The position numbers were made by a program, and so were the translations under genes. A DNA stretch of 64,000 nt from Prorocentrum cordatum (taxonomy: Eukaryota > Sar > Dinophyceae > Prorocentrales > Prorocentraceae), in contig CAUYUJ010007424.1 of NCBI GenBank assembly GCA_963575745.1, positions 144,501 to 208,500 on the forward strand. Reading direction: 5' to 3'. Of the stretch, positions 31,303 to 42,335 are shown in pieces. The notes beneath the pieces are model-generated. The model saw only the letters and a list, made by a program, of their open reading frames with translations. It ran no database searches and had not been told where the DNA came from. Every line of letters begins with the position of its first letter. Positions within the stretch are counted from its first letter, which is position 1.

Positions 31303-31475
31303 TGGCATGGATGGCGCGCGCGGCGCGGCAATCTTTATCGCGCGGGAGCGCTGCTCGATCAAATTGCGCAGCTCTGAGGCCAAGGGCCCTATGTGAGAGA
31401 TAACGGTCGCGGGCAGAGCGGGCATGAGAGAGAGCGGAAGCGAGGCGGAAGAGGGCGAGTCTTTTGGAATCACAG
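31303..31475 (-). repeat. Dispersed 175-bp repeat, candidate LTR fragment
   Basis: Partner of 15455-15640. It lies immediately upstream, on the minus strand, of the gag-like frame, as a 5' LTR or leader would. Confidence 0.45.
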
Positions 31476-31494
31476 CAACGTCGCGTCGCGAGGC

Positions 31495-31640
31495 CTTCTT
31501 GGGGCGCTCTTGGTCGGCGGTAGGATCCGTTGCAATTTGAAGCCGCCTTGGAGCATCTTGGAGGCATCTTAGAGGCTGTATTGCACAACCTTTGCGGCCA
31601 CATTAGGACCTCTAAGGCCGTCTTGACGCCCTCATGGGCG
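31495..31640 (+). repeat. Short CTTGGAGCC minisatellite block
   Basis: CTTGGGGCGCTCTTGG, CTTGGAGCATCTTGGAGG and similar words over about 140 bases. Confidence 0.7.
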
Positions 31641-32265
31641 ATAGAACTTGGCGCGGGGCGCCTTGTTCAGACCCAGCCGAGGGGGCGGGCGGAGAGGTCA
31701 AGAGCCCCCCCCGTTTTAGGACGGCCGTCTCGTTCACCCCCATCCGCCCTCCCACCGCATCAGTAGCACTCGAGTCTCAGCGTGGGCGCGGGCCGCATCG
31801 TCCCTGTCAGATCACAACGCAAACTGATCGCTGTGCTCCCGCGCATGATCGCCGCCGGAAAATATAGCTCACATGTTTTCTGACAGGGATGATTGGCCTG
31901 CGCGCAGCAGGCAGTCTGCAGGCACCCCAATCGTCACTGTCAACAACTTCTAGATGTTTCGCACAACCCCACCAGCCCCATCGTCGCCGCGGGGTCCCTC
32001 TTCTGCTTCGGCTTCCTCCTCGGCACCTACTTCCACGCGTTCCTTGTGCCGGCGCAATTTTGGCCGCGCTGAGCTCCGTCCCGGTCCCGGCGTTGCGCAG
32101 TTCTTTGTTGTTCCTTTATTTGGTGGCACAGCCTGCCCCTGCTTACCCGGCGCCCGACCCGCTTCGCGCGCCCGCTTATCAAAAAAGGAACCCCACCAGC
32201 CCATCCAGAAACGATGCCCAGAGAAATTGCCTCGTTCAGGGAAGTGGGCAGCACACAGGGGACGG
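31641..32265. other. No gene recognised; CCCTGTCAGA inverted pair
   Basis: CCCTGTCAGA at about 31802 and TCTGACAGGG at about 31880 form a 10-base inverted pair around an AAACTGATCGC-GCGCATGATCG word. That word recurs near 35885 and 37148. No coding signal was accepted. Confidence 0.4.
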
Positions 32266-32269
32266 GTCC

Positions 32270-32990
32270 CTCAGTGGAGGCCTCGTGGAGCGGCTTGGGG
32301 GCCTCTTGGCGGTCCCAGACGTTTCTCATATCGTTTTGGGTGTTTCGGAGAGTTTCTTGGGGCCTCTTGGGCGCCTTTCGGGGCCCTCTTGAAGCGCTCT
32401 TGCAAGCGCCCCCGGGGCCATCTTGGGAGACATCGATCAAACAAGAAGCGAGCACGAATTAGCGCTGCCCCCTGGTAGCCCAGAAAGTCGCCTCTTGGGG
32501 CGCTGCTGGAGCGCTCCTGGGGCCGTCGCGGGGCTCTCTTGAACTCTTCTTGGAGCCCTAGTGGGCCATCTTGGAGCCGCATTAGGGACTCGAATGGCCA
32601 TCGGAGGTTCGGAAAACAAAAAAAAAAAAAAAAAAAAAAACGATAACCCCAACACATTGATTTCCCAATGGTTTCGGAAGGGCTTTGGCCTCTTAAGGGG
32701 GATCATGGGGGCTTTCCTTGGCCACTTGGAGCCGTCTTGGAGCGGTCTTAGGGCATCTTGGAGCATCGTGGGAGCATGAAGCCTTCATACAATCAATGAT
32801 TGTGGCATTCTCGCCGTGGCCTCTTGGATCGCTTTTTGGTGCCTCTGGGGGACCTCTTGGGGCCTGTTGGGGGTCTCTTGGGAGCCTCCTTTTGGAGGCC
32901 TTTTGGCGCCTCCTGGCCACCTTTTGGGGCACCCTTGGGAGCCGGGGACCATCTTTGGGTCATCTTGGGCGAGATCGATCAGAGGGGGGG
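32270..32990 (+). repeat. CTTGGGGCC minisatellite with two ATCGATCAAA motifs
   Basis: GGCCTCTTGGGG words recur throughout. Boundary motifs ACATCGATCAAACAAG (about 32424) and GAGATCGATCAGAGG (about 32968) each follow a CATCTTGGG word, as at 15008. Confidence 0.85.
32618..32640. repeat. Poly(A) run of 23 bases
   Basis: An uninterrupted A run inside the CTTGGGGCC block. No gene ends just upstream, so it is more likely microsatellite slippage than a processed-transcript tail. Confidence 0.9.
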
Positions 32991-33224
32991 GGGGCCCTAA
33001 TTTACCTTTCCCCCCAGGGCCCCAGGGGGCCAAAATGGGGCCCAAACCTTAGTAACACCAGCGAAGTTGGCTCCCCACCGAGGCCGTTTTGGACGCTCCA
33101 ACTACCCACGGAAACCCCCGTCGAGGTCCAGGGGAGGGGGTAGGGGGAGGGATCAAGTTAGCCAGTTCGGACGAGCCACAGGGTTCCGTCCACTCCCACC
33201 CGCCCTCCCACAACATAAGAAGCA

Positions 33225-33450
33225 AGTGCGTCGCGTCCGACGCCTGTCGTTCATCTCATATCGCGGGCGGCTAGACGTTCAGCGCGCGACATGAGCTGCG
33301 TCCTATTCCTGCCGCGTGTTGAGCAACGTCGACGAGAAACAAGACCGCGCGCGATGTACGCCGCGCCCCGCTCCGGCCTTTCATGTTGCATCGTCGGCGA
33401 CAACATGTCCAGCGCGCGAAGTGCGCCGCCAGCCACGCGTGTTGTACCAC
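33225..33450 (+). repeat. About 64-bp tandem repeat, three units
   Basis: Units start with GCGCGCGA-GATGTGCGCC-like words near 33286, 33348 and 33412 and share GTTG-GCAACGTCGACGA-like middles. Confidence 0.55.
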
Positions 33451-33474
33451 CAATCGTTTCGCCCCTGCCGCGCA

Positions 33475-33600
33475 TAGAGGAGGGGGAGGGGGAGGAAGAG
33501 AAGGAGGAGGAGGAGGAGGAGGAGGCGGAGGCGGAGGCGGAGGCGGAGGCGGAGGGGAGGGAGAGAGGGAGGGAGGGAGAATCTGAGGAGGAAGAGGAGA
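33475..33600. repeat. (GGA)n / (GGAGGC)n tract
   Basis: GGAGGAGG passes into a clean GGAGGC hexamer run (about 33525-33555). Confidence 0.9.
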
Positions 33601-33619
33601 ATGCCTCTTGGGAATTCGC

Positions 33620-34010
33620 GGGGCGTCCCATTCCCGCTACGTTATTCGCAGCGCCGACGAGGAGAAAGTACAGGTTGGCAAGAAAAACGTCGACGTTGCT
33701 GTGTTTTTTGGACAGGTTGGACGGGGGGTCCCGCGTAAGGTTGGCCAGGCGTCCGCGCGCGATGTGCGCCGCGTCCCATTCCTCTTACATTTTTCGCAGC
33801 GTCGACGACAAGAATTTCCATGTTGACGAGAGAAGCGTTGACGTTGTATTGTTTTTTTGGTGGGTAGGACGCGGCCACCCGCTTCCGGTTACCCAAGTGA
33901 TGGTCGTTCCGTCCTATTCTTCCTACATGTTTTTCAATTCGACGTCACGCTGGCGAGAAAAAAGTTTAGTGTGTGCTGATTGTTTGGCAGTTAGGACGGC
34001 GGGGCTGCCA
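33620..34010 (+). repeat. About 140-bp tandem repeat, three diverged units
   Basis: CCCATTCC-TTACATTTTTCGCAGCG-CGACGA words start units near 33627, 33775 and 33911. Each continues with a GTTGACGTTGT-TTTTTTGG-GGTAGGACG segment. Confidence 0.6.
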
Positions 34011-34145
34011 TCGGCCAGCTAGGTGGGGATGTGGGCGTGCTTAATCATTGGAAGTAAAGATGAACCCTCCCCCGAAGGAGAAGAAAAGGGTTCGAAGAGA
34101 AAACCCCCTAGACCACGTACGCCCTAAAGGGATGATGGGACGATC

Positions 34146-35878
34146 CAGGCGAAGGACCCAATCATGTGCAGTTGTGAGTACCGCGTTGTGGGCACCGTTT
34201 TCGGTAGAGCTCTTTATAAGGCCACGAAGCGTTTCAGGAGTGTGCCGTAATGTGTGGGGGAGACACGTGCGGCCGCGGCCATTGGGATCTTCGGTGGAAT
34301 GTCCCTATGGGGGCACGACCACGAAGCGCTGTACTGGGTGGGGGAACGCATGCGGCCGCGGCCATTGGAGTTTTCGGTGGGATTCCCTTTGGGGGCACGA
34401 ACGTTGTACTGGGTGGGTGAGATGCATGCGGCCGTGGCCACTGGAGTCTTCGGTGGAGCTTCTTATGGGGACACGAAAAAATCAATTGCGCGTGGGAGAC
34501 GCATGCGGCCGCGCGGCCGCGGCCACTGATGCCTTCAGTGGAGCTCCCTATGGGGCCACGAAGCGTTGTACTGGGCGTGGGAAACGCATGCGGCCGCGGC
34601 CATTGGGGTCCTCGGTGGAGCTTCCTCGGGGGACCACGAAACGCTGCACTGGGTAAAAAAACGCATGCGGACGTCGCTTCCGGGGCCTTCGGTGGAGCTT
34701 CCTATGGGGCCACGAAGCGTTGCATTGGGCGGGGGAAGCGCATGCGAGCATCGGCCCTGTGGCTTTCGGTGGAGATCCCTGTCGGACCACGAAACGTCGT
34801 GTTGGGCGGGGAATGCGCATGCCAACGTCGCCTCTGGGGCCTGCGGCGGAATTCCTTATGGGCCACGAAACGGTGTACGGGGCGGAAAAAATCATGCGAG
34901 CGTCGCCTCTGTCGCCTCCGGAGGAGCTTCCCGTGGGGCCGCGAAACGTGGTGTTGAGTGAGGAACGCGCATGCGAACGTCGTCTCCGGGGCTGTCGGTG
35001 GAGCTCCCTATGGGGTCACGAAACGTTGTGCTGGGTGGGGTAATCTAAAGCGGACGGCACCTCTGGGGCTTTTGGTGGAGTTCCTTAGGGACCGAGGAAG
35101 CCGCGAAAAAGTGTATTGGGCAGGGAAAACGCATGCGAACGTCGCCTTTGTGGTTTTCGGTGGAACTCCCCATTGGGCCACGAAACGTGTGAGGGGTACA
35201 GTCGAGCCAGATTAGTAGGTCGACCCTGCCAAATCAAGGGTACCCTTGTGTCCTGTGCCTCGCGACCCATGCTTCTACATTCATATGGCAATGTGGCCTT
35301 CGGAAGAGTCTTGTGTCCTCTCGCGTGTCCTTTTCAATCCACCCCGACTGTAGGCCGAACTGGATGGCGGGGGCTCTCCATGGGGCCAGAAGACGTGGTA
35401 AGGGTGTCCCGAATCGGATGTGGGGACGCACGCGAGCACCGCCATTGGGGCATTCGGCGGAGCTTCTTATTTTCCACGAAACGTGTGAGAGGTGGAGGCG
35501 TGTGAGGGATGTGTCCACATAGGTGGCGGGGATGCATGCGAACACCGCCAATGGGGCCTTCGGTGGAGATCCCCATGGGGCAACGAAAGAGGGGTGTCCC
35601 GAATCGGGTGCGGGAACGCAAGCGAACACCGCCAGTGTGTCCTTCGGTGGAGCTCCATATTGGAGCACGCATGCGAACACCGCCACTGGGGACTTCGTTG
35701 GAGCTCCCTATGGGGCCACGAAGCGTGAGAGGGTTGTGCCACCATGGGAGGGAGGAGGGGGAGGATGGAAGGAAGGAAAGAAGGAATGACAAACGGAATG
35801 AAGAAAGGACGGAAGGAAAGAACGCGGGGCGTTGTCTCCTCAAAACGAGCACCCAACACCACAGGATGGTTGGGAACA
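34146..35878 (-). mobile_element. 77-bp-array element, copy A
   Basis: In its own direction (right to left) it has the common left end (CCCAACCATCCTGTGGTGTT, a GGGT-CTCGTTTTGA word), a pyrimidine microsatellite (35748-35820 as purine), then about 20 diverged units with the conserved core GTGGCCCCATAGGGAGCTCC and CGCATGCG. It finishes with the common right end (ACAACTGCACATGATTGGGT, CCTTCGCCTGG). A unique stretch at about 35190-35330 interrupts the array. Units are mostly 77 bp; near the left end spacing is irregular. Confidence 0.8.
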
Positions 35879-35946
35879 ATCAATGCTAAGTGATCGCCGG
35901 GCGTCCGCGCATGATCCACATTTTGGTGCAAAGTTCATGCGCATTG

Positions 35947-37060
35947 TTCCCAACCATCCTGTGGGGTTGGGTCCTCGTTTTGAAGAGACAGCGCCCCGCG
36001 TCACCTCACTCACTCACGCTATCCCCTCCTTCCTTCCCATCCCTGCCTCTGCTCTCCGCATGTCCACTACTTCGGCACACCCCTCACACGTTTCGTGGCC
36101 ACATAGGGAGCTCCACTAAAGGCCCCAGTGCCACCGTCCACATGCGTCCGCCACACCCATTTCGGCATACCCCTCACACGTTTCGTGGTCCCATAGGGAG
36201 CTCCACCGAAGGCACCAGTGCCACCGTCCACATGCGTCCGCCACACCAATGTCGGCACACCCCTCACACGTCTCGTGGCCCCATAGGGATCTCCACTGAA
36301 GGCCCCAGTGCCACCGTCCACATGCGTCCGCCACACCCATTTCGGCATACCCCTCACACGCTTCGTGGCCCCATACCACCCAAGGCGCCAGTGCCACCGT
36401 CCACATGCGTCCGCCACACCCATGTCGGCACACCCCTCACACGTTTCGTGGCCCCATAGGGAGCTCCACCCAAGGCACCAGTGCCACCGTCCACATGCCA
36501 CACCCATTTCGGTACCACACCCGTTTCGGCAAACCCCTCACACGTCTCGTGGCCCATCGGGAGCTTCACCGAAGACCCCAGAGGCACCGTCCACATGCGG
36601 CCGCCACACCCAATCCGGCACGCCACTTACACGGTTCGTGGACACATAGGGAGCTCCACCCAAGGCACCAGTGCCACCGTCCACATTCGTCCGCCACACC
36701 CATTTCGGCAGTGGCCCCGTAGGGAGCTCCACCCAAGGCCCCAGTGGCACCGTCCACGTGCGTCCGCCACACCCATGTCGGCACACCCCTCACACGTTTC
36801 GTGGCCCCATAGGGAGCTCCACCCAAGGCACCAGTGGCACCGTCCACATGCGTCCGCCACACCCATTTCGACATACCCCTCACACGTTTCGTGGCTCCAT
36901 CGGGAGCTCCACTCAAGTCCCCAGTGGCACCGTCCACATACGTCCGCCATACCCATTTCGGCGCACCCCTCACACGTTTCGAGGCCTCATATGGAGCTCC
37001 ACCGAAGATGATACTCACGACTGCGGTGCTCACATCTGCAGATGGTTGGGTCATTCGCCA
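35947..37060 (+). mobile_element. Array element, copy B, with 90-bp units
   Basis: The left end TTCCCAACCATCCTGTGGGG and right end GATGGTTGGGTCATTCGCC match the other copies. About ten units repeat every 90 bases (for example 36107, 36197, 36287). They keep the GTGGCCCCATAGGGAGCTCC core but have a longer variable part, CACCGTCCACATGCGTCCGC then CACACCCATTTCGGCA. It lies head to head with copy A, 68 bases apart. Confidence 0.85.
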
Positions 37061-37584
37061 TGATAACTGTTGCAAGGGACGGTGGGTGGGGTGTCATTGC
37101 ACACCGCAGGCAATATACCAGCCCCCCCCGCCGTCATTGTCAAAAACCATGCAAACTGATCGCGGGGCGCCCGCGCATGCTACAGATGTTGGTGCAAAGT
37201 GCTCTTGGTCTCGGTTTTGCCAGGGACGGGGGGGCCGCTCACGGATAGGTCACCTCCGTCCAGGGCCAGAGTATTTTCGCTCAAGCCACTCCCCCCTTGT
37301 GTGGTTGGCACGGTGATGTCGTAGTCGTGTTTCTCTGGGGCGTCGCGCATGCGTGTGGGTGTTAGAGTAGGCACGTCAAATAAGAAATCGGGGTGCCAGC
37401 AGGTGCACCACAGAAGTCTGTTGTCCCACAATGGCCCCAGGGGCTCGCAGAAGCCTTGGGGCACCTCAGGAATCTCGATCGAACCTCGACGATGTGTGTG
37501 TGTGTGTGTGCCCCAAGGTGTCTTGCAGCAAGATGTCTTACCGTCCGTGCCTGCTGTACCGGGCCCGAGTGGCCACGGGCGGCG
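37061..37584. other. No gene recognised; upstream flank of the P-loop gene
   Basis: It contains another AAACTGATCGCGGGGCGCCC word (about 37148) and a short GTGTGTGTGT run (37496-37510). No promoter motif was recognised; dinoflagellate promoters generally lack a clear TATA box. Confidence 0.35.
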
Positions 37585-40500
37585 ATGGTGCTTCTGCGAG
37601 CGGCATCGCTCGCGTGCCTCGGCTCCTGCGCCGCGGCGGCGCTGGCGGTGCGGCCCGTGCGGCGGCGCGAGCTGGGCTGGTTCGAGCACGAGTGCTGGGG
37701 CGACATCGAGTTCCTCGCCGAGCTCGCGGGCGCGGAGGCCCGGCTGGGCGAGCCGGTCGCGCTGCGGCTCGAGGTCGTGAACAATTGCAAGGCTTGCCGC
37801 AGGCCGATCCCGAGGGGCAGCTGGGTCTGGGTCGAGGACGGGCGGCGGGAGGCCCCCTACTTTCTGCGGAGTTCGAGCGAGTTCACGGAGGCGCTGGGCT
37901 GCCCCGGGCGGCGCGTCTTCTCCGTGGGGCTCCGGGTGAGGGGGGAGGGCAGGAGCGTCGCCGAGCTGCCGGTGCGCCTGAACATCTCCCTGCAGAACGA
38001 TCGTGCCATTGACGTCGCCGAGGGTGCCGCGGTGGTCGGCTTCCCCTTCTACGCCGCTCGCTCCAGCTTCGAGGTCGAGGGTGCTCACGACCTGCTGCTC
38101 GTCGGCGTGCCTGGCGTGGGCAAGACGACCTTCATCTCGGGCAGTGCCAAGGGGGGGTCACCACTCGGCGGCGAACCCGGGAGGAAGTGAGAAGGGGCGG
38201 GCCTTCTTAAAAGGTGATCGTTTTCTTATTCAGTGTGTTGCCGATCGGCGCTGGCCTCGCATCCCCTCCCCACCCCCCTATGGAGTATATCTTGGCTGTT
38301 CTGGGCGCCCGTCTCAAGCAGGTGGAGTCTCCCCCACAGGACGTACTGTTGCAAATAGTCGCATTAAAGCAGAGGTCCAGAGCCAGACACTCTCCCTCCT
38401 CTCCCCTTCCGCCCAATGTCGAAACGCCGAATAAGAAAACGGTCACAAGGCTCGGAAGTCCCTCAGCCTCTTCTGAGGTTTTCCAAGCCTTGCCCGAGGA
38501 CAAATTACCCTGTGACGTATCTTTGCCCAAGGACAAGTTGCCCTGAGGAGTTGGCCCAAACCTGCCAGGACAATGACCGTGCAGGCGCCGCTGTATGCTG
38601 TGCACGCTACATGGGATGCGCTCACGCACGTGGCACGATTTACAGGACAACGACAGAAGGACGACGGACGAGGGCCTGGGCTTGAGGAGGACATAGGGGC
38701 GGGAACGAAGGGCAGGAGAAGGACGCCTGGGGGGCCGAACCGTCAACGCGGCAGCAGCAGAGGGAAAGTGGCAGGGGGCAGAGAGGACGACGACGAAAGT
38801 AACGGGAGGAGACCGAAGAGTGCTGCTTTTGTCGGTGGTACGCTAAAGATGCAGCGCTGCCTGCGCCATGTCGCCGCCGCGCTAGACAAAATGATGGCAC
38901 TTGCTTGTTGTCAGCGCAAGAAGCGAGAGAGGCTTAGCTCGCCCGCCAGTTTCCTTGCTTCCTTCCTGCACTTCTCAGTGCGGGGGCTAAGCGCTCGAAG
39001 GCGCGCCGCCAGGTCTGCGGGCGGCCCGCGACGGCGCCCCGCTGGAACCCCCAGCAACCCTCGAAAATGGCGACAGCTTCGCAGATCAGAGCCCCCCACG
39101 GATGGCGAGGTCTAGTCTGAATCTGAGTGGTGCCTCATTCCGCTGGACCCACCAGCAACCCTCGAAAGTGACGACAGTTTCGCAGATCGCAGCCCCCCAG
39201 GGACGCCGAGGTTTAATCTGAATTTGGGTGGTGCCTCACTCCGCTGGACCCACCAGCAGCCCTCGAAAGTGGCGACAGTTTCGCAGATCGCAGCCCCCCA
39301 GGGATGGCGAGGTCTAATCTGAAGTTGGGTGGTGCTGCACACCGCTTGGCCCACCAGCGCCCTGAAAACTTGCGACCGATTCGCGGATTGCCCCCCGGAG
39401 ATGGCGAGGGCAAACCAGGCAAACGGCAAGAGAGAAGGGGAGGAGCGACGAGAGGAGGAAAAGGAACACAGGAGAGCAGATGGGGAGGGAAGAGAGGAAG
39501 CGGGAAGGAGGAGGAGGAGGAGAAGGAGGATGCGACCACAGTGCTTTGCTCAAAACGAGTACCCAACGCAGGACTGTTGGGACAAACTTTTTGGGAGAGA
39601 TTTTGAAAAGGTTTGTTCCTTCTCACTTCCGCTCTTCATTCGCCGCCGAACCATTATGGGGTGTGGCCAGACCCTCGTGGAAATCGAGGTTCCATGATCA
39701 GAGCCCGAGGAGCCACTCGGACATTTTAGGGTCGATCGGGGCTGTTCTGGGGTGTCCTGGGGGGGGCGCACTTCCTCGAGGACCTGGCGTTGCCTCGAGG
39801 GAGTGACGACCCCTGCCCCCGAATGGCGACCCCCCATGTCGGGAGTTTGTAGAAGGGGGGGTGTCCCAGGGTGCGGTTTAAGGAGCGAACGAGCGCAGTT
39901 GGATGCCCAGGGTATTGGAAAGACCGTTTGTTTCACCCTCGGGTTCTCTTTATACCCTTGCAAGTCTGATTTAAAGTTGTCTCGCCCGCGCGTTGCAGCC
40001 GCCTGCACGAGGGAACTCCGCAGCCGCTTCTGGCCAAGAAGAGGACCCAGAGTCCGCAACGCGTCGCCAACAAATAGTGGTTGAGATCGGGAATACACCA
40101 AGTTCCTTCTTACAGAGGCTGCTTGGGATTGTTTTCCTCCCAACCCCACCTTTGCCCCAACCCCGCCTTCACGTCCCGCCGACCTTGGCAGTGCCCCATC
40201 ATCATGAGTGGGATCTCGGCACTTTCGCCTGTGCCCAGACAGCTGCAGAACTTGGGCGGCGCGACGCTGGAGGGGCACACGACGCTGATGTCGAAGAAGG
40301 AAAGTCTGCGCAAGCATGAGCCTTCGGACCCCCTGGAGAAAAGGTACCGATGCCGCTACGTGTCCCTCGTTTTCTCCTTCCTGGGCCTTTTAGGAGGCCC
40401 TCGTCGGCATTGTTGGATTCGCCTCGAAATTTTAGATAGAGCGCACCATGGGAGAGGTCCAGGGAAATAGGGTCAGAAGGAGCAACAGATGCATTGACGT

Positions 40501-42335
40501 TTGGACCTCCGCGCGGATTTCTTGGATCGGCGCTCGGGTCCCCTAGCGGCGTTTCCAGCGCCGCTTCATGGCGCGCTACACGCATCAGGGAGAGGGGTCC
40601 AGCGCAGATCCGAGAAATCCGCGCGGAGCTCCGAAATTGTGTGCGTGTGTGTTGTGCTGTTGTTTCTTCTTCAATGATGGTGACGCGGTATCCTCTTGAC
40701 GACTGGACCGAGAGCGGTCGGATCCAGATCAACCTTTGGGACACTTGGGGCCTGAGGCCACAGAACTTCTCGGTCGAGTTTCTGGAGGAGCTCTGCAAGG
40801 GCCAGGTGTCTCATGGCTTCCAGATGCAGGCCTACGAGCGCGGGGAAAGTGGCGCCGGAAGATGGGCTAAGCTTTTTTCAGCTCAGAAGATGGGCTCCGT
40901 GCTTTTCTTCGTGCGGGCGGACCAGATCAAGCACCCCGAAGGATTGCCAGCCATGAGAAGTTATTTGAATCACGCCAAAAATCTCGGGAAGGGCGCCATC
41001 CTCGTCGTGACCTGGTTGCATACAGTCCCGAATCCCGATGGCGTCCTTGCGGACTTGAGGCGCAGGCTGCAGATCCCTGTGCTCCCCTTCACGCGGGGCT
41101 GTCATCCTGACTGCAGCTTTCAGGCCCCTTCCGAGGTGCCCAGCGTAGTATCCGGGAAGGACCCCGAGGTGGATAAGCATGTGCTGGTCATCTTGGAGAA
41201 GGCGTTGGAACTCTCCCAGGCAGCCGAAAAGGTGGACGCGGCCGCCTCATGGTCGACCTGGGCGCAGGGCAAGCACAGGCGTCTCGCCAAGTCCTTGGAA
41301 GCCTTTTGCGCTTGGCTCCAGTCGGCCGCTTGGGGCAGTGAGACAGTAATTGTTTGTTCCTTGAGTGTTGTGGCAGTAGTGGCTGGGCGCTCGCGCTGGC
41401 GCACTCTAAACTCTCTCGAGTTAAGTGTGGCTAGGGTGCCCGTGCACCGACGCAGGGAGGTGGTCGTCTCACCTCTCTTGAGGCAGCTGCTCATCATGGT
41501 CACACTCTTGTACATCCCGTTGTTGCAGCAGTCTTTACCCGCGGTGGAAAAGTGGGTTGTTCACAGCAGCACAATCTGCTCGAAAGGAGGCGGCACCAGT
41601 CCTATAATCCAGGCCCCTGCAGAAGTAGCCAGCATCACTGATGCAGAGTGCAGGGCTGAATGCCGATGGCATCCCGAGTGCGCCGCGTATGTTCTCAGCA
41701 GTCGCCGCGGTTTTTTTCAGCAGTCGCCGCGTTGCGAGCTCTTCCGCCATTGCGATCTGCAACATGCTGAAGGCAGTACAGCGTTCTTGAAGCCTGTGCC
41801 ATCTTTGGCAGCGAATCTCACTAAACTCGCTTATGTACTGCAGGTGGTGTTAAATCTATTCGGGCCCAGCTGGAACTCTGGAAGGTGCTACTGCCTCACA
41901 GGGCTGCTTTGCTTCGCCTCAGTGCGGCTCTGTTGGGGCTCGCCCCCCACCTCATCCCCCAGCCTGTTGCTAATGTTGCACTTGGCGAACGTGCTTGTGC
42001 TGTTTGCGATGGACAGCCATCTTCGAGAGCGCCTCGCATCGGTCATAAGAGAGGAAAGCACGACGCCGCAGCGCCTCAAGGACTTGAAGGATAAGCTCAT
42101 CGAGTACGCGAGTGCGCATGGAAACTTGCTGAGGGGCCAGCACGCGTGGGCGGCCCAAGCGGACATACTCCTCGGATTGATCGTGTTGGTTTGCGTCATG
42201 GCCTTCGTCGGCCGCTGTGCCAGCGGCCTATCGGGAACAGAAGCGGGTCCTCGCACTAACGTTCTGTCCATCATCACCACATTTGCCAGCTTGCGCCAAG
42301 TCAGCCGACACAGTTCGAACATCTTCTCGGGCTGA
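37585..42335 (+). CDS. Spliced P-loop GTPase-like protein with PAN/Apple-like module and membrane spans
   Basis: Exon 1 starts at ATG 37585 with a signal-peptide-like N-terminus (MVLLRAASLACLGSCAAAAL), then a beta-rich domain (ALRLEVVNNC, VFSVGLRVRGE, LPVRLNISLQ) and a Walker A motif GVPGVGKTT (residues 174-182). Exon 1 probably ends near 38140-38145 at a GC donor. Exon 2 (about 40192 or 40249 to 40343) carries GGATLEGHTTLMSKKESL, with a possible switch-I Thr, and ends at GT 40344. Exon 3 (about 40715 to stop 42333-42335) starts GRIQINLWDTWGL, a DxxG-like switch II (D at 40740). No NKxD was found; VVTWLH is the nearest candidate. Then follow two hydrophobic spans (about 41342-41390, 41477-41540), a Cys-rich DAECRAECRWHPECAAY...CELFRHCD module resembling PAN/Apple (about 41625-41760), and further spans (about 41830-41935, 41965-42015, 42168-42222). 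Exon 2-3 phases agree (phase 2). Exon limits are inferred; nucleotide preference and partner are unknown. Confidence 0.6.
38146..39040. other. Intron of the P-loop gene, no exon recognised
   Basis: Unassigned DNA. Short Ser/Pro-rich frames on both strands are not convincing. Confidence 0.4.
39042..39420. repeat. 101-bp tandem repeat, four copies
   Basis: Units begin with GCTGGACCCACCAGC at about 39042, 39141, 39243 and 39344 (the last as GCTTGGCCCACCAGC). They share ACAGTTTCGCAGATCGCAGC, CCCCCAGGGATGGCGAGG and TTGGGTGGTGC. The last unit is the most diverged and incomplete. It lies in the large intron of the P-loop gene. Confidence 0.9.
39425..39585 (-). mobile_element. 77-bp-array element, partial left end
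   Basis: A GGA tract is followed by GCTCAAAACGAGTACCCAAC and GCAGGACTGTTGGGAC, a diverged copy of the common left end in reverse orientation, without any 77-bp unit. It is either a solo end or a copy that lost its array. Confidence 0.5.
39586..40190. other. Intron sequence, no exon recognised
   Basis: Unassigned DNA preceding exon 2 of the P-loop gene; a pyrimidine-rich stretch near 40130-40180 could serve an acceptor. Confidence 0.35.
40495..40640. mobile_element. Palindromic intron element, copy 1
   Basis: The left arm (40501-40544: GACCTCCGCGCGGATTTCTT, GGATCGGCGCT, GGTCCCCT) and right arm (40593-40638: AGGGGTCCAGCGC, GATCCGAGAAATCC, GCGCGGAGCTCCGAAATT) are inverted repeats, with a second small stem (AGCGGCGTTTCCAGCGCCGCT-like) at the tip. 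It lies inside the inferred intron 40344-40714 of the P-loop gene. Confidence 0.85.

Noticed and set aside
32618-32640. Poly(A) run as a retrocopy tail
   Set aside because: The sequence upstream is CTTGGGGCC repeat, not a transcript-like sequence; no target duplication was seen.
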